Positions 10,990 through 23,197 of a stretch of DNA of 64,000 nt are shown in pieces. Source of the stretch: Anthopleura xanthogrammica (Eukaryota; Cnidaria; Anthozoa; Actiniaria; Actiniidae). Both the position numbers and the translations under genes were made by a program. The DNA is taken from the NCBI GenBank assembly GCA_964019055.1, contig OZ025224.1, forward strand, positions 124,001 through 188,000, read 5' to 3'. The notes beneath the pieces were generated by a model. That model did not search any database, was not told where the DNA came from, and was given only the letters and a program-made list of their open reading frames with translations. Each line of letters begins with the position of its first letter. The first letter of the stretch is position 1.

Positions 10990-13900
10990 TCATTTATCAA
11001 TACTCATGAGAATTTCCAGGTTTTCAAGACACTGCTCCATGTATTCATGAGTAAGATTAGCTCTAGTGATGATTCCTACAAGCTGCAAACATAAGAAAGG
11101 ACAAAGTGTGAAGTAAGACTGAATGACATTACTTTTACTGAACATGATTATCTTAGTAGCATATACCCCTCGCCAGAGACCCATCTGTGGACCTTGGATC
11201 TGGGTATTGTAGAGCTAGTGCAATCAAGTTTGAATTCTGGTTTGAGTATAAAATTAACTACAGTAGAGCCTGGTTAATACGGCCACCAAAGGGACAGGCC
11301 AAAGTGGCCATATTAGCTGGGTTTAATAGAAAATGTCTTTTGTTGGGACCCACAACAAACTGTCCATAATAACCTGGTGGCCATATTAAGCGGGTGGCCA
11401 AATACTATATTTTGATTACCTGTCCTTTATTGTTGACAACTGGAAGGTGACGCAGACCCATAGTCCTGAACAGATTGAATACAAGAGGAACAGGGGTCCA
11501 AGGAAAGACCACATATGGGCATGGGTTCATGTATGGAGTGACATCCTGGAATAGTAAAACACAAATGTCCAAAAGTCTTCTAAATTTGACAAACAAAGCT
11601 TCAAGTTTTCAATGACACAGTGGATGTAAGACTCACCACAATCTTTTCTCTGTCATTTCGTGACAAATGTATGGTGTAGATATCAGGGAATCGTGGGTAA
11701 TCCTCAGTCATTCCTGCAAAATTTTCATTTGGCTGCGATGAACTCTGATAATGGGAAAAGAAAAACCAGTAACATGAGTTTTTATTTAGTTTGTCTAAAA
11801 TACAACATGGAGCAAATGACTGAAAGATGGACCTTCCTCAGTTTGACATACAAGGTGCATTCTGGTCAAATATTACCATCAAAGGCATGATTAATAAAAA
11901 GATGTTTGTACCCAAGCTAGACTAAAGATAGTAACATTAGTAGTATCATACCCCTTCAGCTTCTGAGTAGAATATTTTCTTCTTTAGTAAAGTAACAAGT
12001 TGTGATCTGAGAATCATTCCATGTAGGGTAACCATTTGCTGTTCACCTGATGTTGGCATGTTTGCTGTTACATTCACACTGCTTGATGCCATCTCATTGT
12101 GATGATTGTCTTCAGGATGTTCCTCTGAAGAAAAAAAAGGATTGCTTGTCTTCAACCTATGAAAAGCTGCTATCTTACTAGTCCCAGATACTTGTAGCTT
12201 TGGTTTAAATATTAGAAAAAAGGAAGTATCTCTGCCATGGAATTGTGATTCAAGTATATCATACTGTAAAGCAACTTGTGAGCACTGCACAGTATGCATG
12301 CAATATTACATAAAAGCCTTATATAAATCAATATACAAGACTGAAATATTGAGCATATATTGAACATATATAGTACGTGGATGTAATAACAAGTGCAATA
12401 CCTATATCCATAGAGCTAGAGGTCTCTTCTCCTATTCCTCCATAGTTAAAATTGTGTTTAGGTCTAGCATGTTTGATGAATGACTCTGATGGAGCAGATT
12501 GGGAGTGCATGGAGCCATAGCGGTCTTTAAAGGCATGATGCTGTGGTTGCCTAGACAACTGTCTTACTGAGCTTCCTGCTTGTCCCCAGTCCTCTCCCCC
12601 ATGGGAATCTTCCAATGTTCTACTTCTTACTCTCTGTTCACTCAATACAAAAGACATTGTCTTGGATCTTGCATATTCCTCATTACTTGATATGGGGTTA
12701 CCAGGATAATCATGATCCTCAGGGGTGACGGGTAGGGCTTTGTCTACTGTCACCACTGGAAATGCATTATGGGCAGTGGTTTTAAGGATTCCAATGATTG
12801 AGTGAACTCTTGTATGTGGATAGACATATGACAAGCAGGATTCCATGATGTGCTGGGCTTTTAATCTAGTGTACAAGAAAGATGGTACTTAATTAATACA
12901 ATTATACAATACCAAAAAATTTCATAGGTATTACTGACTAAATTTAAAGGTGCAGTAATATGAGCAAAAACGTTGTGCAACTCCTCACACAACATTGTTG
13001 CATTGCAAGTTGCAGAGACTGTGAATGTGGCTTGTATATTACCACGTGCACCCTGTGCAACAATAAAATTTTGTTGCACACCTTTGTTGCAGAAAGTAGA
13101 AGCCCTCTCTACTCTCTTCAACAAAGAAACTGTTATGTGCAGGGTGGTAATATGAGCAACATTCACTCTGTTACTTGCAATGCAACAGTGTTTTGGGACA
13201 AGTTGCATACTCTTGTTGCCCATATTACTTCACCTTAAGAAATCTATGGTGGTTTTTAATAATAATATATAGTAATTATAAAATGGTTGGCACATTAACA
13301 TCACATTTGCAATATTTATATGTAAACAGTATGTCCAACTCTCTCTCTCTATATATATATGCAAATGTTACTGACAACATACTTGTACATCTCCAGGGGA
13401 GCAAACCATTCCAGTAGTGGAATACTTCTGAGTTTGATGTGAATGTCATAAAGACCTTCATTAAACAAGTCACCAGACCACTTGGCTACCTAAAACATGC
13501 AAAATTATGTGGTGAAGATAGGACAGTTCACTGAGGAATAACATTATTGCTTTACTATAAAAAATAGAAAAACATTACCATTAGAGTGATCATGATAGGC
13601 AGACCATAGCTTATCTCATTAGTAGACTCAATCAGGATGACAGTCAGACTGATTGTCATTCTGACCACTCCCCCAAGAAACGATGCAGCACCAATCAATG
13701 CAAATGTACCATGATAGGTATGATCATAGTTGGCAAATCTTTATCATGGAGCAAAGAGAAAAGAAAAAATATTTTAGTACATGAGTCCTAGTGAATATTA
13801 TTATGAATAGTTGCACATAATAATTACCTTCGTAAAAGCTCACCAACAAATCTACCATAAGATGCTCCACACAACAGACAAGGAACAAACAAACCACTTG

Positions 13901-16900
13901 GTACACTGGCACCATACGTCCAGCAAGCCAGGAAATAGAAACAGATGAAAAATATACCAAGAGAAGTAAGGCTGAAGGCACCTGGAATTGTTAAGCACAG
14001 TATATGTGTTGGTGTCACAATTGATCAATCAATCAATCAATCAATCAATCTTTATTAGGGTTAATTGTTATACAGATAAAGAACTTTGTCTTTTTTCCAA
14101 TCTGGCCCTTGATGATGCAATCTATGGTGTACTATAAGTCAACATACCATCTAAGTGGAAGAGTTGTTTGATAGCACCTTCTTGGGAATTAAAAAATAAT
14201 GTAGCCATATCATTGTACTCTCCTTCACTGCAGAAGTAGTTCTTCGTCTCATTCAGTGAATATGTTGACACCTTTAGGAATAAATAAGATCTTAGTGATT
14301 GGATGGCTGCATCAATGATGCATTATATATATGAACCATGTAGAGTAAAAGCTTGATGTTTACTTACCTGAGGAAACTTCTTACATGCACCAAGATAAAT
14401 TGGACAAAAGAAAGCAATACATGTAGTTCCCAAGGCAACAAGCACAGCTTCAAGAAGTCTTGAAACAAAAATTTAGAAAAATTCCTGGGATGAGATGTAT
14501 TTTAATGGTTCAAGATTAGGGGCAGGCCCATAGGCTGGGAGGGGAATAAGTTACCTTATGAACTTGCTTCTTGAGTTAACATGTAAAATCCTGTGTTTTG
14601 TGAGATCTTTGTTGAGAGCATTGAACCAAGCACCCAGTAAACCACCAACAAAACCCATCACGATGAAGATCAATAAATCTTGTATATTCCATAAGTCACA
14701 CTTCTTGCCTCCTTTCTTGGTACACTTTGGAAATAAGGGAATATCATTAAAACAATTGACTAAGATGCTCTCAGTCTCTATGGTTACTGGAAGTTATGAT
14801 GACACAATAAGGGATTTTCAACTTTATACCTCAAAGACTCCAAAATTGATCAATCCAGGTTGATTGAATGTACCCCATCCATAACCAGTGATCCCAGAAA
14901 GAAAAAAATTCAGAGTAAATGTTGCAGACATGGAGCAGAAGAACTATAAGTAAAGACAAAGAAAATCAATGTGAATTTCAAATATACTAGCTGCGCATGC
15001 AAAAAAAAAGTACATCTGATACTTACAGTCCTCCAAGTAAGACTCTGGTTCCAGAATGAGCTGCCTTCTTCAAGACTGAAGAGAACTCCACCAATAGGAG
15101 CACCAAAAGCAGCTGAATCAAATTGAAGATATATTAATGAATTAATAATTATTACACATTGGTTTCTAGTGTTATTTACCTGCTACTCCTGCTGCAGCAC
15201 CTCCAGACACAAAATCTCTTTTATCCCTAAATAAATAGTAACATTATCATAAGCATTGTAAGCATGATGAATGTATTGTGTACCATTAGGTATACACTAA
15301 CCTGTCAGTTCTGAAGTATGGAAAGTTGAAATTGATTTTCCTGAAAGCAATACTTTGAAACTGCAGACAATAAGAATAACTGGACTTTATAATGTTATGT
15401 CGATATATGAAATCATCAACCTCAATCAAAACCTGAGAAATACCTGAGGAACACCTGCACCAATTATTGCTCCACTGTGAATCATGGGACCTTCCTTGCC
15501 GACGAACAAACCTTTGGAAACAAATATGCATTAAACACTCAGAATATTATTTTCTTCTATCAAGCTCAGGGCTTAAAATAAGGGGCGATCAGTTTGCCGG
15601 TCATGATGACTGGCCAAATTAGTATTTAGCTCTCTCATGACTTATTTCTGGCTTAAGGTTACAAGCCAAAATGACCAGCAAGGGAAAGATTTAATTGAAA
15701 AAGTTCCAATTCTGGCCAGACATTGTCCTATGACCAGACATTGTCCTATGACCAGACATTGTCCTATGACCAACCGTTAATTTTAGCCCTGAATGCTTAA
15801 ATATAAAATCACAGATGAGGACTGACCTCCAGCGACACTAAAGAGAACTCCAACAGCTTTGCTGATCAAAGTCTTGAGTCTCACAACATGAGGAACCTGC
15901 ATTAATATAAACCACAGGCAACCCAAGTTAATATTATGTTTTTGAGATAGGGTTTTATGTGGACCATACTCACCTTTATGCCATTAAGATAACATTTTAT
16001 TTCTGGAATACCACTACCAGCTGCAACTGGCTGCAAAATATCATTTAGCAAACAATTAACCAATTTCAATTTCAGAGGGGAGGGACTGAGTGGACTTGTT
16101 GAAGTCTGAACTAGCTCCTTTAGAAAACTATAATCACTTTTATCAACAATGTTCAAAATAACTATAACTGAAATAATTTATGATGCAAAGGAACAATGTA
16201 AGATACCTCTATAATTGTTAAAGCTGAAGCAATTATTGTAAACCCTACATTGAAGAGTAACATTATCAATAATGTAATAACCAGACATCCAGCTGGGGTA
16301 CAGTGCTTTATTGCTAGCATAATCATTAAGGAGAAATAATAGTGTAACACCAACGTAACACCATAATTTTGCTAGAAAAAAATATTATAGACTCCTGTAC
16401 ATACAGCCAGCATTATTCATGTAGAGATTTTGCACCATCATGTGATGGCATGCAGCCATGACAGTAGACAGGTACAATTGAATCTGGTCTATGAATCTGG
16501 TTTACATGAGAAATAACTCAGTTTGCCATCATGTGATGGTGCTGAGCCTATATTACATAATTATATGTGATAATGGAGAAATCAGCAGTCTATTACATTC
16601 AAAAGATACATGTTTCAATAACACTGAACTTCCAGTTTGTCAAATACCTGACAAAAAAGTCAATAAACACTGCAACCTAAAAGAAAATAAGAAACATTTT
16701 AAGATCAACATCATTCTGTGTAATATTTCTTCAACATAATTTTATCCTTGCTTATGATTATTTAAGTTAGTCTTACCAATCCTGTTAAAACTCCAATCAT
16801 GAACGTAACAACCCAGCGCATAAGGTTCTGGTGAACTAAAGGCTAAAGTTTAAGAAAAGATGTGTTACTTAACACAAGAAAATAAAGTTGAACTCAAGTA

Positions 16901-17733
16901 AATATCATGCTTTTTTAAAATCACAAGATGCAGATTATCCATGCTCTTGTGATGGAAGCATACCATTGTTTCTTTTGACTTCATCATCTCAGAAAAGGGG
17001 TGATTGTAACAGACATCATAGTCAAGACTCTGTGAAGAAAACAATGACATCTTTGTTATCAACCTAATTATCATATAATTACAAATATTTTGCTAATATT
17101 ATTGATAATATTTAATTATTGTTCTTTATACCTCATAGTCTTTTCTTGGTAATTCATTCATGTGTTGGGAGCGTAACTTTTTCTTATTCTCCATTTCCTT
17201 CATAATATAAAGATCATAAACTTAAACTTATATAATTATCTGATGAAATTATTCATCTTTAACCCTCCTCTCCTAAGAAAACCCTGAACATTTCCCACAG
17301 AGGACAGCTACTGGTGATTGTGAAATATATTGCTGTGCATTATTTATAGAATAGTTTTGAACCATATTAATTGAGGGATAATGTTCTCATGGGCAAATCC
17401 CATTATATCAGTATATAATAATATAGATTTACACCTCCAAGTCCCCACCCCTATCTAGCTATTTAATGTTGCTTTTTCTAATAAATTTCAAAGATGTGGC
17501 TAAAAGTATTAACAAATTGGTGCTGCTATAAACCTCCATTCAAATACAATTATAAGAATAGCGTCGTAACTGTTCTTTCTCCAGCCTTTTACGACTTTCG
17601 ATACTGCTGGCTGGCACCGTTACAGCTTGGTGCTGTCATCAATGATTACTGCCCGACTAACAAAACAGTAAAAAAATCTCCGTCTTACCATTTCTTGATA
17701 ATCCTTTCTATCTACGTCATTAATAGAAGCCAT
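10990..17733 (-). CDS. CLCN6: ClC-6 type chloride/proton exchanger
   Basis: About 24 exons, first 17689-17733, last 10990-11082; total about 900 residues (human ClC-6 is 869). ClC-6 is a late-endosomal Cl-/H+ antiporter. Hallmarks are all present: SLDYDVC near the N terminus, [17 protein letters not shown] (anion selectivity), [14 protein letters not shown] (gating Glu), [12 protein letters not shown] (proton Glu), [37 protein letters not shown], and two CBS domains (exons 12402-12865 and 11420-11545 plus 10990-11082). Key exons: 15974-16030, 15827-15896, 15444-15511, 15027-15112, 14555-14724, 13828-13981, 13579-13738. One join is uncertain: exon 16648-16676 ends at phase 2 with a good donor, whereas exon 16207-16371 begins at phase 0. 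Ending the former at 16653 (donor GTCAGG) restores the frame; otherwise a micro-exon is missing. Confidence 0.93.
11259..11406. repeat. Short inverted-repeat element in a CLCN6 intron
   Basis: The segment starts TACAGTAGAGCCTGG and has a left GGTTAATACGGCCACC matched by a right GGTGGCCATATTAAGC in reverse complement. This resembles a decayed mariner-type MITE with a TA at the left edge. Its right side lies only 13 bp from the CBS2 exon that begins at 11420. Confidence 0.5.
12948..13235. mobile_element. MITE with TAA target duplication (Harbinger-like)
   Basis: The 288-bp element starts AGGTGCAGTAATATGAGCAA and ends with the near reverse complement (right end reads AGGTGAAGTAATATGGGCAA inverted). 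It is flanked by TAA at 12945-12947 and 13236-13238. A 3-bp TWA target duplication is typical of PIF/Harbinger elements. The inside holds several CAACA/TGTTG sub-palindromes and no transposase frame. It sits in a CLCN6 intron. Confidence 0.75.
14028..14050. repeat. TCAA microsatellite
   Basis: Five to six copies of TCAA in a CLCN6 intron; a similar AATC run occurs near 37700. Confidence 0.7.
15567..15791. repeat. Dispersed inverted-repeat element, copy 1
   Basis: The 225-bp element begins CAGGGCTTAAAATAA and ends TTAATTTTAGCCCTG. Its right part (AAAATGACCAGCAAGG ... GTTCCAATTCTGGCCAGA) is shared with the element at 21970-22422. It contains three tandem copies of an 18-bp unit, GACCAGACATTGTCCTAT, near 15713-15770. 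It lies in a CLCN6 intron. Confidence 0.7.
16434..16545. repeat. Foldback element, family A copy 1
   Basis: The segment reads as an imperfect inverted repeat: CACCATCATGTGATGG at the left is echoed by CCATCATGTGATGGTG at the right, with GGTTTACATGAGAAATAACTC inside. Related copies occur at 47806-47945 and 50313-50450. Confidence 0.6.
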
Positions 17734-19495
17734 AGCTTAATAGATAAGCTATTTTCAACGCTTTAATTCAAAAATCTGACCATGTAAAGCAGGATTTCTG
17801 CAGATCCTTCATGTTTTCTGCTTCCAAATCCTGTGATGTGTGATATCTAGCAGGCGTTGCTCGTAGTAGCAGGAAGTGATCGCGTGTTCCTGGGTCTAGT
17901 TACTCATCGAGGAGACGGTCTTTCTTTTTATTAACCACTTTTTACTTTGTCGATCAAATTCACCCGAAAAAACACCGTCTTTCTTCTCACTCAGCTTTTA
18001 AAATGTCCCTGATAAAGCGTAATTTCATTGGGGACAGAAAATGTTAAGGTAAGAGTAATTTTAATGGTTCAAAAAGCAATTTTTCCATCGAATGTTAGCA
18101 GACAGTTTTGTGCTTTGTTCGAACTTATTTTACAAAGAACGTCAATGGCGGCCAATCTTCTTTTCTTATATATGTTTGCCTCACGGAAGCGTAATTTCCA
18201 CTTTTATTAAAATGCTGAACTTCTAACTGGTCTTTGCAGTTAAAGAGTTGCATTTTTGTTAATACATCTATTCTGTTTTTGTTCTATCGAGTACAAACAC
18301 TCATTATTTTAACTTGTCTTGTTTTGAGCATTTTATACGCCAGACAACATGAGTGGAAATTATATCTTACTTCCATTTTATTGAGCGAAAAAAAGAACAA
18401 CTTTCACCAATACAATCAATCATTCTACCTGTACGAGGTGATGAAATTTTTCCTTCAAACGATGGACGTGGTTTTTCTACGTGTACAAAGATTATGTACT
18501 ATTATTATTATTATTATTATGGTTATTATGTGCATTAAAGGCCGCATACAGAACGCGGCGATATAGATGCCTGTCTTATTTGGTGATATAATTATTGTTG
18601 ATGCAAATCTGTACCTGAGTACGAAACAAGCTGATTCAAAGTAATTCTTCCTGTTTTTACCCCATGATTACATTACATTTTTCGCTTTCGATAACAATTT
18701 TTACGAATATTGAAACAAGTAGGGATGTTTCTTGTCAGATATATCAGAAACTATTAATTACTAATAAAAATTAATGAATTTTCCCTGTTCAAATACATGT
18801 GTTTGAGGTAATATCAAATACATTGGATTATTTGTCCCAGCAGGGTTTTAATAAATGAAAATAATCATAATCTTCTTTACTTATTCCTAAATACAACATA
18901 TGGATTTTAGTTTTTAGTATTGATAAAAACATCTTTTGAGTTGCATGGGCTAAAAATATAAAATCCAAAAATGGATATACCGGTAACGTCTGCAAATCAA
19001 AGAAGAGACATCTGTTTGTTGAATATGAATGTACGAATTACATGACAAAGGTGCCAAAGTGCCAACCACAAGTGGCCAAGCAATAAGGGACACCATTATT
19101 ACGAATTTGATCAGATCACAGAGATAATGATATTTATAGCTATATTTAATTTGTCTACATTTAATTTTTTTTCTCCATCTCTATAATATTATCTTAATGT
19201 CCTGTATCTCTGAAATATTTTATATTGCACTACAACTTCTGTCCTTATAAGGGCACCAGCTGTTTAGAGTATGGAAACCTTCAATTTTATTAAGATCAAC
19301 TGTAATGATATTTGTTATGAGGCATGTGTGCATGATTGGGAGATTTCTCAAGGGCAGTACAACAATAAACATATCATCCTAGGCCTGTAGACCTTACAGT
19401 CAAGAGCATTTGGAGATTATTCCTGATGTTTTTATCTAAGAACATTTATGTAATCCTTGTCTGTACTAGGTAGAATCAAGAAACAGAGCTACAAG
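17734..19495. promoter_or_regulatory. CLCN6 / MARCH divergent promoter and MARCH 5' UTR intron
   Basis: Between the two start codons a donor-like AAG|GTAAGAG occurs near 18049 and an acceptor-like TACTAG near 19469, just before the MARCH start. The simplest reading is a non-coding first exon of the MARCH gene around 17950-18049, a 1.4-kb intron, and a divergent promoter at about 17734-17950. A short ATT microsatellite lies near 18497-18520. I see no independent gene here. Confidence 0.45.
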
Positions 19496-20899
19496 ATGGC
19501 TACTAGCAGTGCAAAAGAAGAAGATTCTGATGGATCTGACAAGGTGGAGACTAGAGGAGGTCGTTTAGTTCATGTTGTGTCCCCATATGATCCACCACCA
19601 TCTTCTAACCCAGAGGAGACAAACCAAGATGAGGTATACAGTCACAAGGTTTATATAGTAGGGATTGATCTGCAATGCGTCTACATTGAAAAGAACAGAT
19701 AGGAGGATAAAAGGGATGACACAGCTCTTTGAATGAATCTCAAGAATGATTACTGATTACAGGGAAAAAATTGCTAAGAAACTAAGTTTCAAAAATATGT
19801 ATCACAAGTAATTGAGAAAGGATAGTTGAATGAATGAATATATAGACTAACAGATGAAGGGATGAATGTGATGAAATTGTCTCTGATTAAGAATACCATT
19901 GTACATGGGTTTGTCCTGATGATGGACGCTTTGTCTGAAAGCTTGGCCATTCATTAAATCTTCACATGGTTGTAACTATTTTTATTTTATATCTTTATTT
20001 TGTAAAATGAAATTGTCTCTGTTATTGTTATGTTAAGGATCCAGAACAAGCTCAAGCTGAAGAAAATGCATTAAACTCAGTGGATCAAAAGCAAAAACGC
20101 CAGCAACGTGTCTTCAATATGATGAAAAACCTTCAACAGTTTCACCTGGAAGATTTGATGCAAACTGAAATGGTTGGCAGGGAAAGTCTTGATATGTCTG
20201 AAACACAATGTATTTGTAGAATCTGCCATTCAGCTGGGGAAGAACCATTGGTAACTCCATGTCAATGTGCTGGTTCAGCTAAATATGTCCATGCTCATTG
20301 CCTACTAACATGGTTTAAGAAAGCAGTAAAGAATACTTGTGAGCTGTGTCGATGTAAGGTAGCTATCAAGAAGAAGGGCAAACCATTAGCTGAGGTATGA
20401 AGCAAAAAATATATTTCACTAATTTGACCTTAATTCTCTGGCCCGTAACCTGAAATAATATTTTTCTTTTGAAAAAAATGTAAAACAAGAGGGTTTTTTG
20501 GCCAAAAGTTATTTTTTTGATATCTTCATGGTGTTGATTATTGCTTTTTACTTCTTTTTAATATTGCAGTGGAGAAAGCCAGAGGACAAGCCCATACCTC
20601 TTATCTGGTTTCTTGTTTTCCTGATTGGACTATTTCTCAATGTGTTTTCCATCTCTGTCAATGCTTCAGAATTGTGCACAACCACAGCTTGTGTGATTTT
20701 TTATGTTGTGAATGGTTTTGGTGTTGTCTTGGATGCTGCTTTTCTTTATTTTTGGTGGACTAAATGCCTGTTTTATTGGAAAAAATGGTGTGCGCTGAAT
20801 CAGGATTGGTCAATTGCATCATGCCCAGTTCAGGCTACAACTGAGCGTCCCAATGAGGAAAGAAGTATTCGAACTCTACAAATTTCAGATATTGTTTAA
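19496..20899 (+). CDS. MARCH-type RING-CH membrane E3 ubiquitin ligase
   Basis: Three coding exons, 19496-19633, 20038-20394 and 20570-20899, give 274 residues. A RING-CH finger (C4HC3) is clear at about residues 102-150: CICRICHSAGEEPL, TPCQCAGS, VHAHCLLTWF, CELCRCK. RING-CH proteins transfer ubiquitin to membrane proteins and control their traffic. Two hydrophobic segments follow (PIPLIWFLVFLIGLFLNVFS and VIFYVVNGFGVVLDAAFLYF), the usual MARCH topology with both termini cytosolic. I cannot assign a vertebrate paralogue: the C-terminal half is not obviously MARCH1/8. The ATG at 19496 is preferred because an acceptor-like TACTAG lies just upstream. Confidence 0.85.
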
Positions 20900-21129
20900 A
20901 ATTATTTTTGCTCTTAACGAACTTTCCTGTACATAATGTAAAACATTAGAGATACAGCCCAGATACTGCCAATGTTCAAAGTTCATCTGTTGAGTTCTAG
21001 TTTTTATTCCTTGTTCCTTATGGGTCAGCATATAAGGTTTGTTTTAAAGATCACCATTAACTTAAATAGTGTTAAACAACAATAAAATGGCATAAGTATT
21101 CTAAATACAACCAAATGATTCTGTTATCT

Positions 21130-21245
21130 TGATTCATTTGGCCACATGTAGTGCTGTATATATTATATACATAGCACCAACTGAATGTCATTTGGCCACA
21201 TGTAGTGCACATGTAGTGCTGTATATATATACATAGCACCAACTG
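21130..21245. repeat. Two-copy direct repeat
   Basis: ATTTGGCCACATGTAGTGC ... CATAGCACCAACTGAATG occurs twice in tandem with small changes. The flanking 200 bp are the 3' region of the MARCH gene. Confidence 0.6.
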
Positions 21246-21280
21246 AATGAGCTGGCAATCAAAGTGTAAACAATAATGGC

Positions 21281-21611
21281 CACTCATATATGGTAGCTCA
21301 TCTAATCTGAAGTTTGAGTGCTTGAAGCGACTACCCTGCAATCACAATAGTAATTATCATAACACTCATATATGGTAGCTCATCTAATGTGAAGTTTGAG
21401 TGCTGGAAGCGACTACCCTGCAATCACAATAGTAATTATCATAACACTCATATATGGTAGCTCATCTAATGTGAAGTTTGAGTGCTGGAAGCGACTACCC
21501 TGCAATCACAATAGTAATTATCATAACACTCATATATGGTAGCTCATCTAATGTGAAGTTTGAGTGCTGGAAGCGACTACCCTGCAATCACAATAGTAAT
21601 TATCATAACAC
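21281..21611. repeat. 82-bp tandem repeat, four copies
   Basis: Units starting CACTCATATATGGTAGCTC begin at 21281, 21363, 21445 and 21527. Copies 2-4 look identical; the first differs at a few sites. There are no spacers and no coding potential. Confidence 0.9.
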
Positions 21612-21969
21612 TTAGATTAAACAGTGATTGAAACAAAATGCTGTACAGAATTAGAATTACTTTTGATAGCTATAAAACTAATTATATGTTTTAATGAAGG
21701 TGTAAATACTAACTGTACAGATGTAAAATAATTGAAATTAGTGGGAACTGGATGAAAAGAACATAAAAATTTAGACATGTATGACCTGGTGTTAAGCCTC
21801 ACTCTCACAGTCAACAAGCATTGATAAATAATTTGACCATTAATAATTATCTCCAATATAATATCTAGGTAACTTCTATTTTTGTGCTTATAGTTTGTGT
21901 TTACTTATTTTAACAAATTTGCCTGCACCAACATATTCAGAACATTTTAAGTTAATTGTAGGCTGATAA

Positions 21970-22422
21970 CAGGACTAAAACATAACGGCTGGTAAGTCAA
22001 ATACTATGGATTTCACCGAAGTGTGACACATGCTAAAAAAATCGTCCGAGTATGTGTTTGCCAGACAAATACAAACAAACAAACATCAAAGTTTTTAGAC
22101 TGCATTCCTTTCACCACGGGTTGAATCCTTTTGATGATTTTCTTCTCTACGACTCATCAAAAGAATGCCAACCCATGGAGAAAGGAATGCAGACTAAAAC
22201 CTTGTTGTTTGTCGGCAGAGCTGCATCTGACACACAAATATGCAGACAATTTTTTAGCATGTGCCACACTTTGGTGAAATCCATAGTAAGCTTTAGCTCA
22301 GTCATACCTCCTTTCTGGCTCAATGTTACTAGTCAAAATGACCAGCAAGGTAAAGATTTGACAGGACGAGTTCCAATTCTGGCCAGAGATTGTCCAATGA
22401 CTGGCTGTTATTTTTAGCCCTG
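21970..22422. mobile_element. Nested inverted-repeat elements
   Basis: An outer element runs from CAGGACTAAAACATAACGG to GTTATTTTTAGCCCTG and is related to the copy at 15567-15791. A second element at 22003-22287 with about 40-bp terminal inverted repeats (ACTATGGATTTCACC ... GGTGAAATCCATAGT) lies inside it; its inner arms are also inverted (AGACTGCATTCCTTTC / GAAAGGAATGCAGACT). Together they form a long foldback. Confidence 0.7.
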
Positions 22423-22898
22423 CCATAATAATGTTATTGTGTCCCTTGTTTTATTCTCAATACCACCACAATATAATGTTCTCTTATTCTCATTTTATTT
22501 ATTTCCCATCCACTTTTCACACATCAACAACAAGATCTCATTTCAATAAGTAAAATGCAAAAATAATTTAACAGAAAATTATTCATGTATACAGGCATGA
22601 TCATGTAAAAATAAGTTATGGTATAAATAAAGATATAGTCTATTCAATTTTGTCTTCATACTTTTGCTAGAAACACTAAACAAATATTTTATTTATACAC
22701 CAAAATGGCTAAAAATGAAGCAATAACACCAAAGTGGTTAAGTGTGCAAGTTGCAATTTTATTTCTAGAAAAAACTGAGTTTATCATAAATCACCACCAC
22801 AAGAAAAGCAGTGGTGCCGCTCAAAGGGGTCAAACTGAGCTGCCTCAAGCAGGCGATACCATCTGGAGGGAGGAAAAATTGAAAGCTGGAAAAACGCT

Positions 22899-23062
22899 CA
22901 TTCTCGTTCCCAGAGCCTTCTCAACTTTCTAACGAAAGATTGTAGGCTCTGGGCAATCCTAAAAATATATCCAATTTCATTGGATGTTGAGAATAACATA
23001 GCAACGAGCTCTGATTGGTTAATAGGATAAACTAACATGTGTAGGGTCTGGGAACGAGAATG
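22899..23062. mobile_element. 164-bp MITE with GCT target duplication
   Basis: Terminal repeats CATTCTCGTTCCCAGA and TCTGGGAACGAGAATG are exact inverses at the two ends. GCT flanks both sides (22896-22898, 23063-23065). The element lies 135 bp upstream of the GT31 start codon, so it is within or beside that gene's promoter or 5' UTR. Nothing else is seen in 22423-22898. Confidence 0.75.
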
Positions 23063-23197
23063 GCTATGGAGAGTGCAGCGGCCGAGCGGGGGACTGTGGA
23101 AGAGTGTAGGTTAATGTGGGACTTCTTTCAGTCCAGTTCGTTTAGCAGTAGAAAAAGCCTCAATATTCGTTTCCAAAAGGATTGAATTTAGTTCATC

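Noticed and set aside
18234..18566. 110-codon frame upstream of MARCH
   Set aside because: It falls in the probable 5' UTR intron and ends in an ATT microsatellite.
22705..22932. 75-codon frame upstream of GT31
   Set aside because: It runs into the MITE at 22899 and has no recognisable content.
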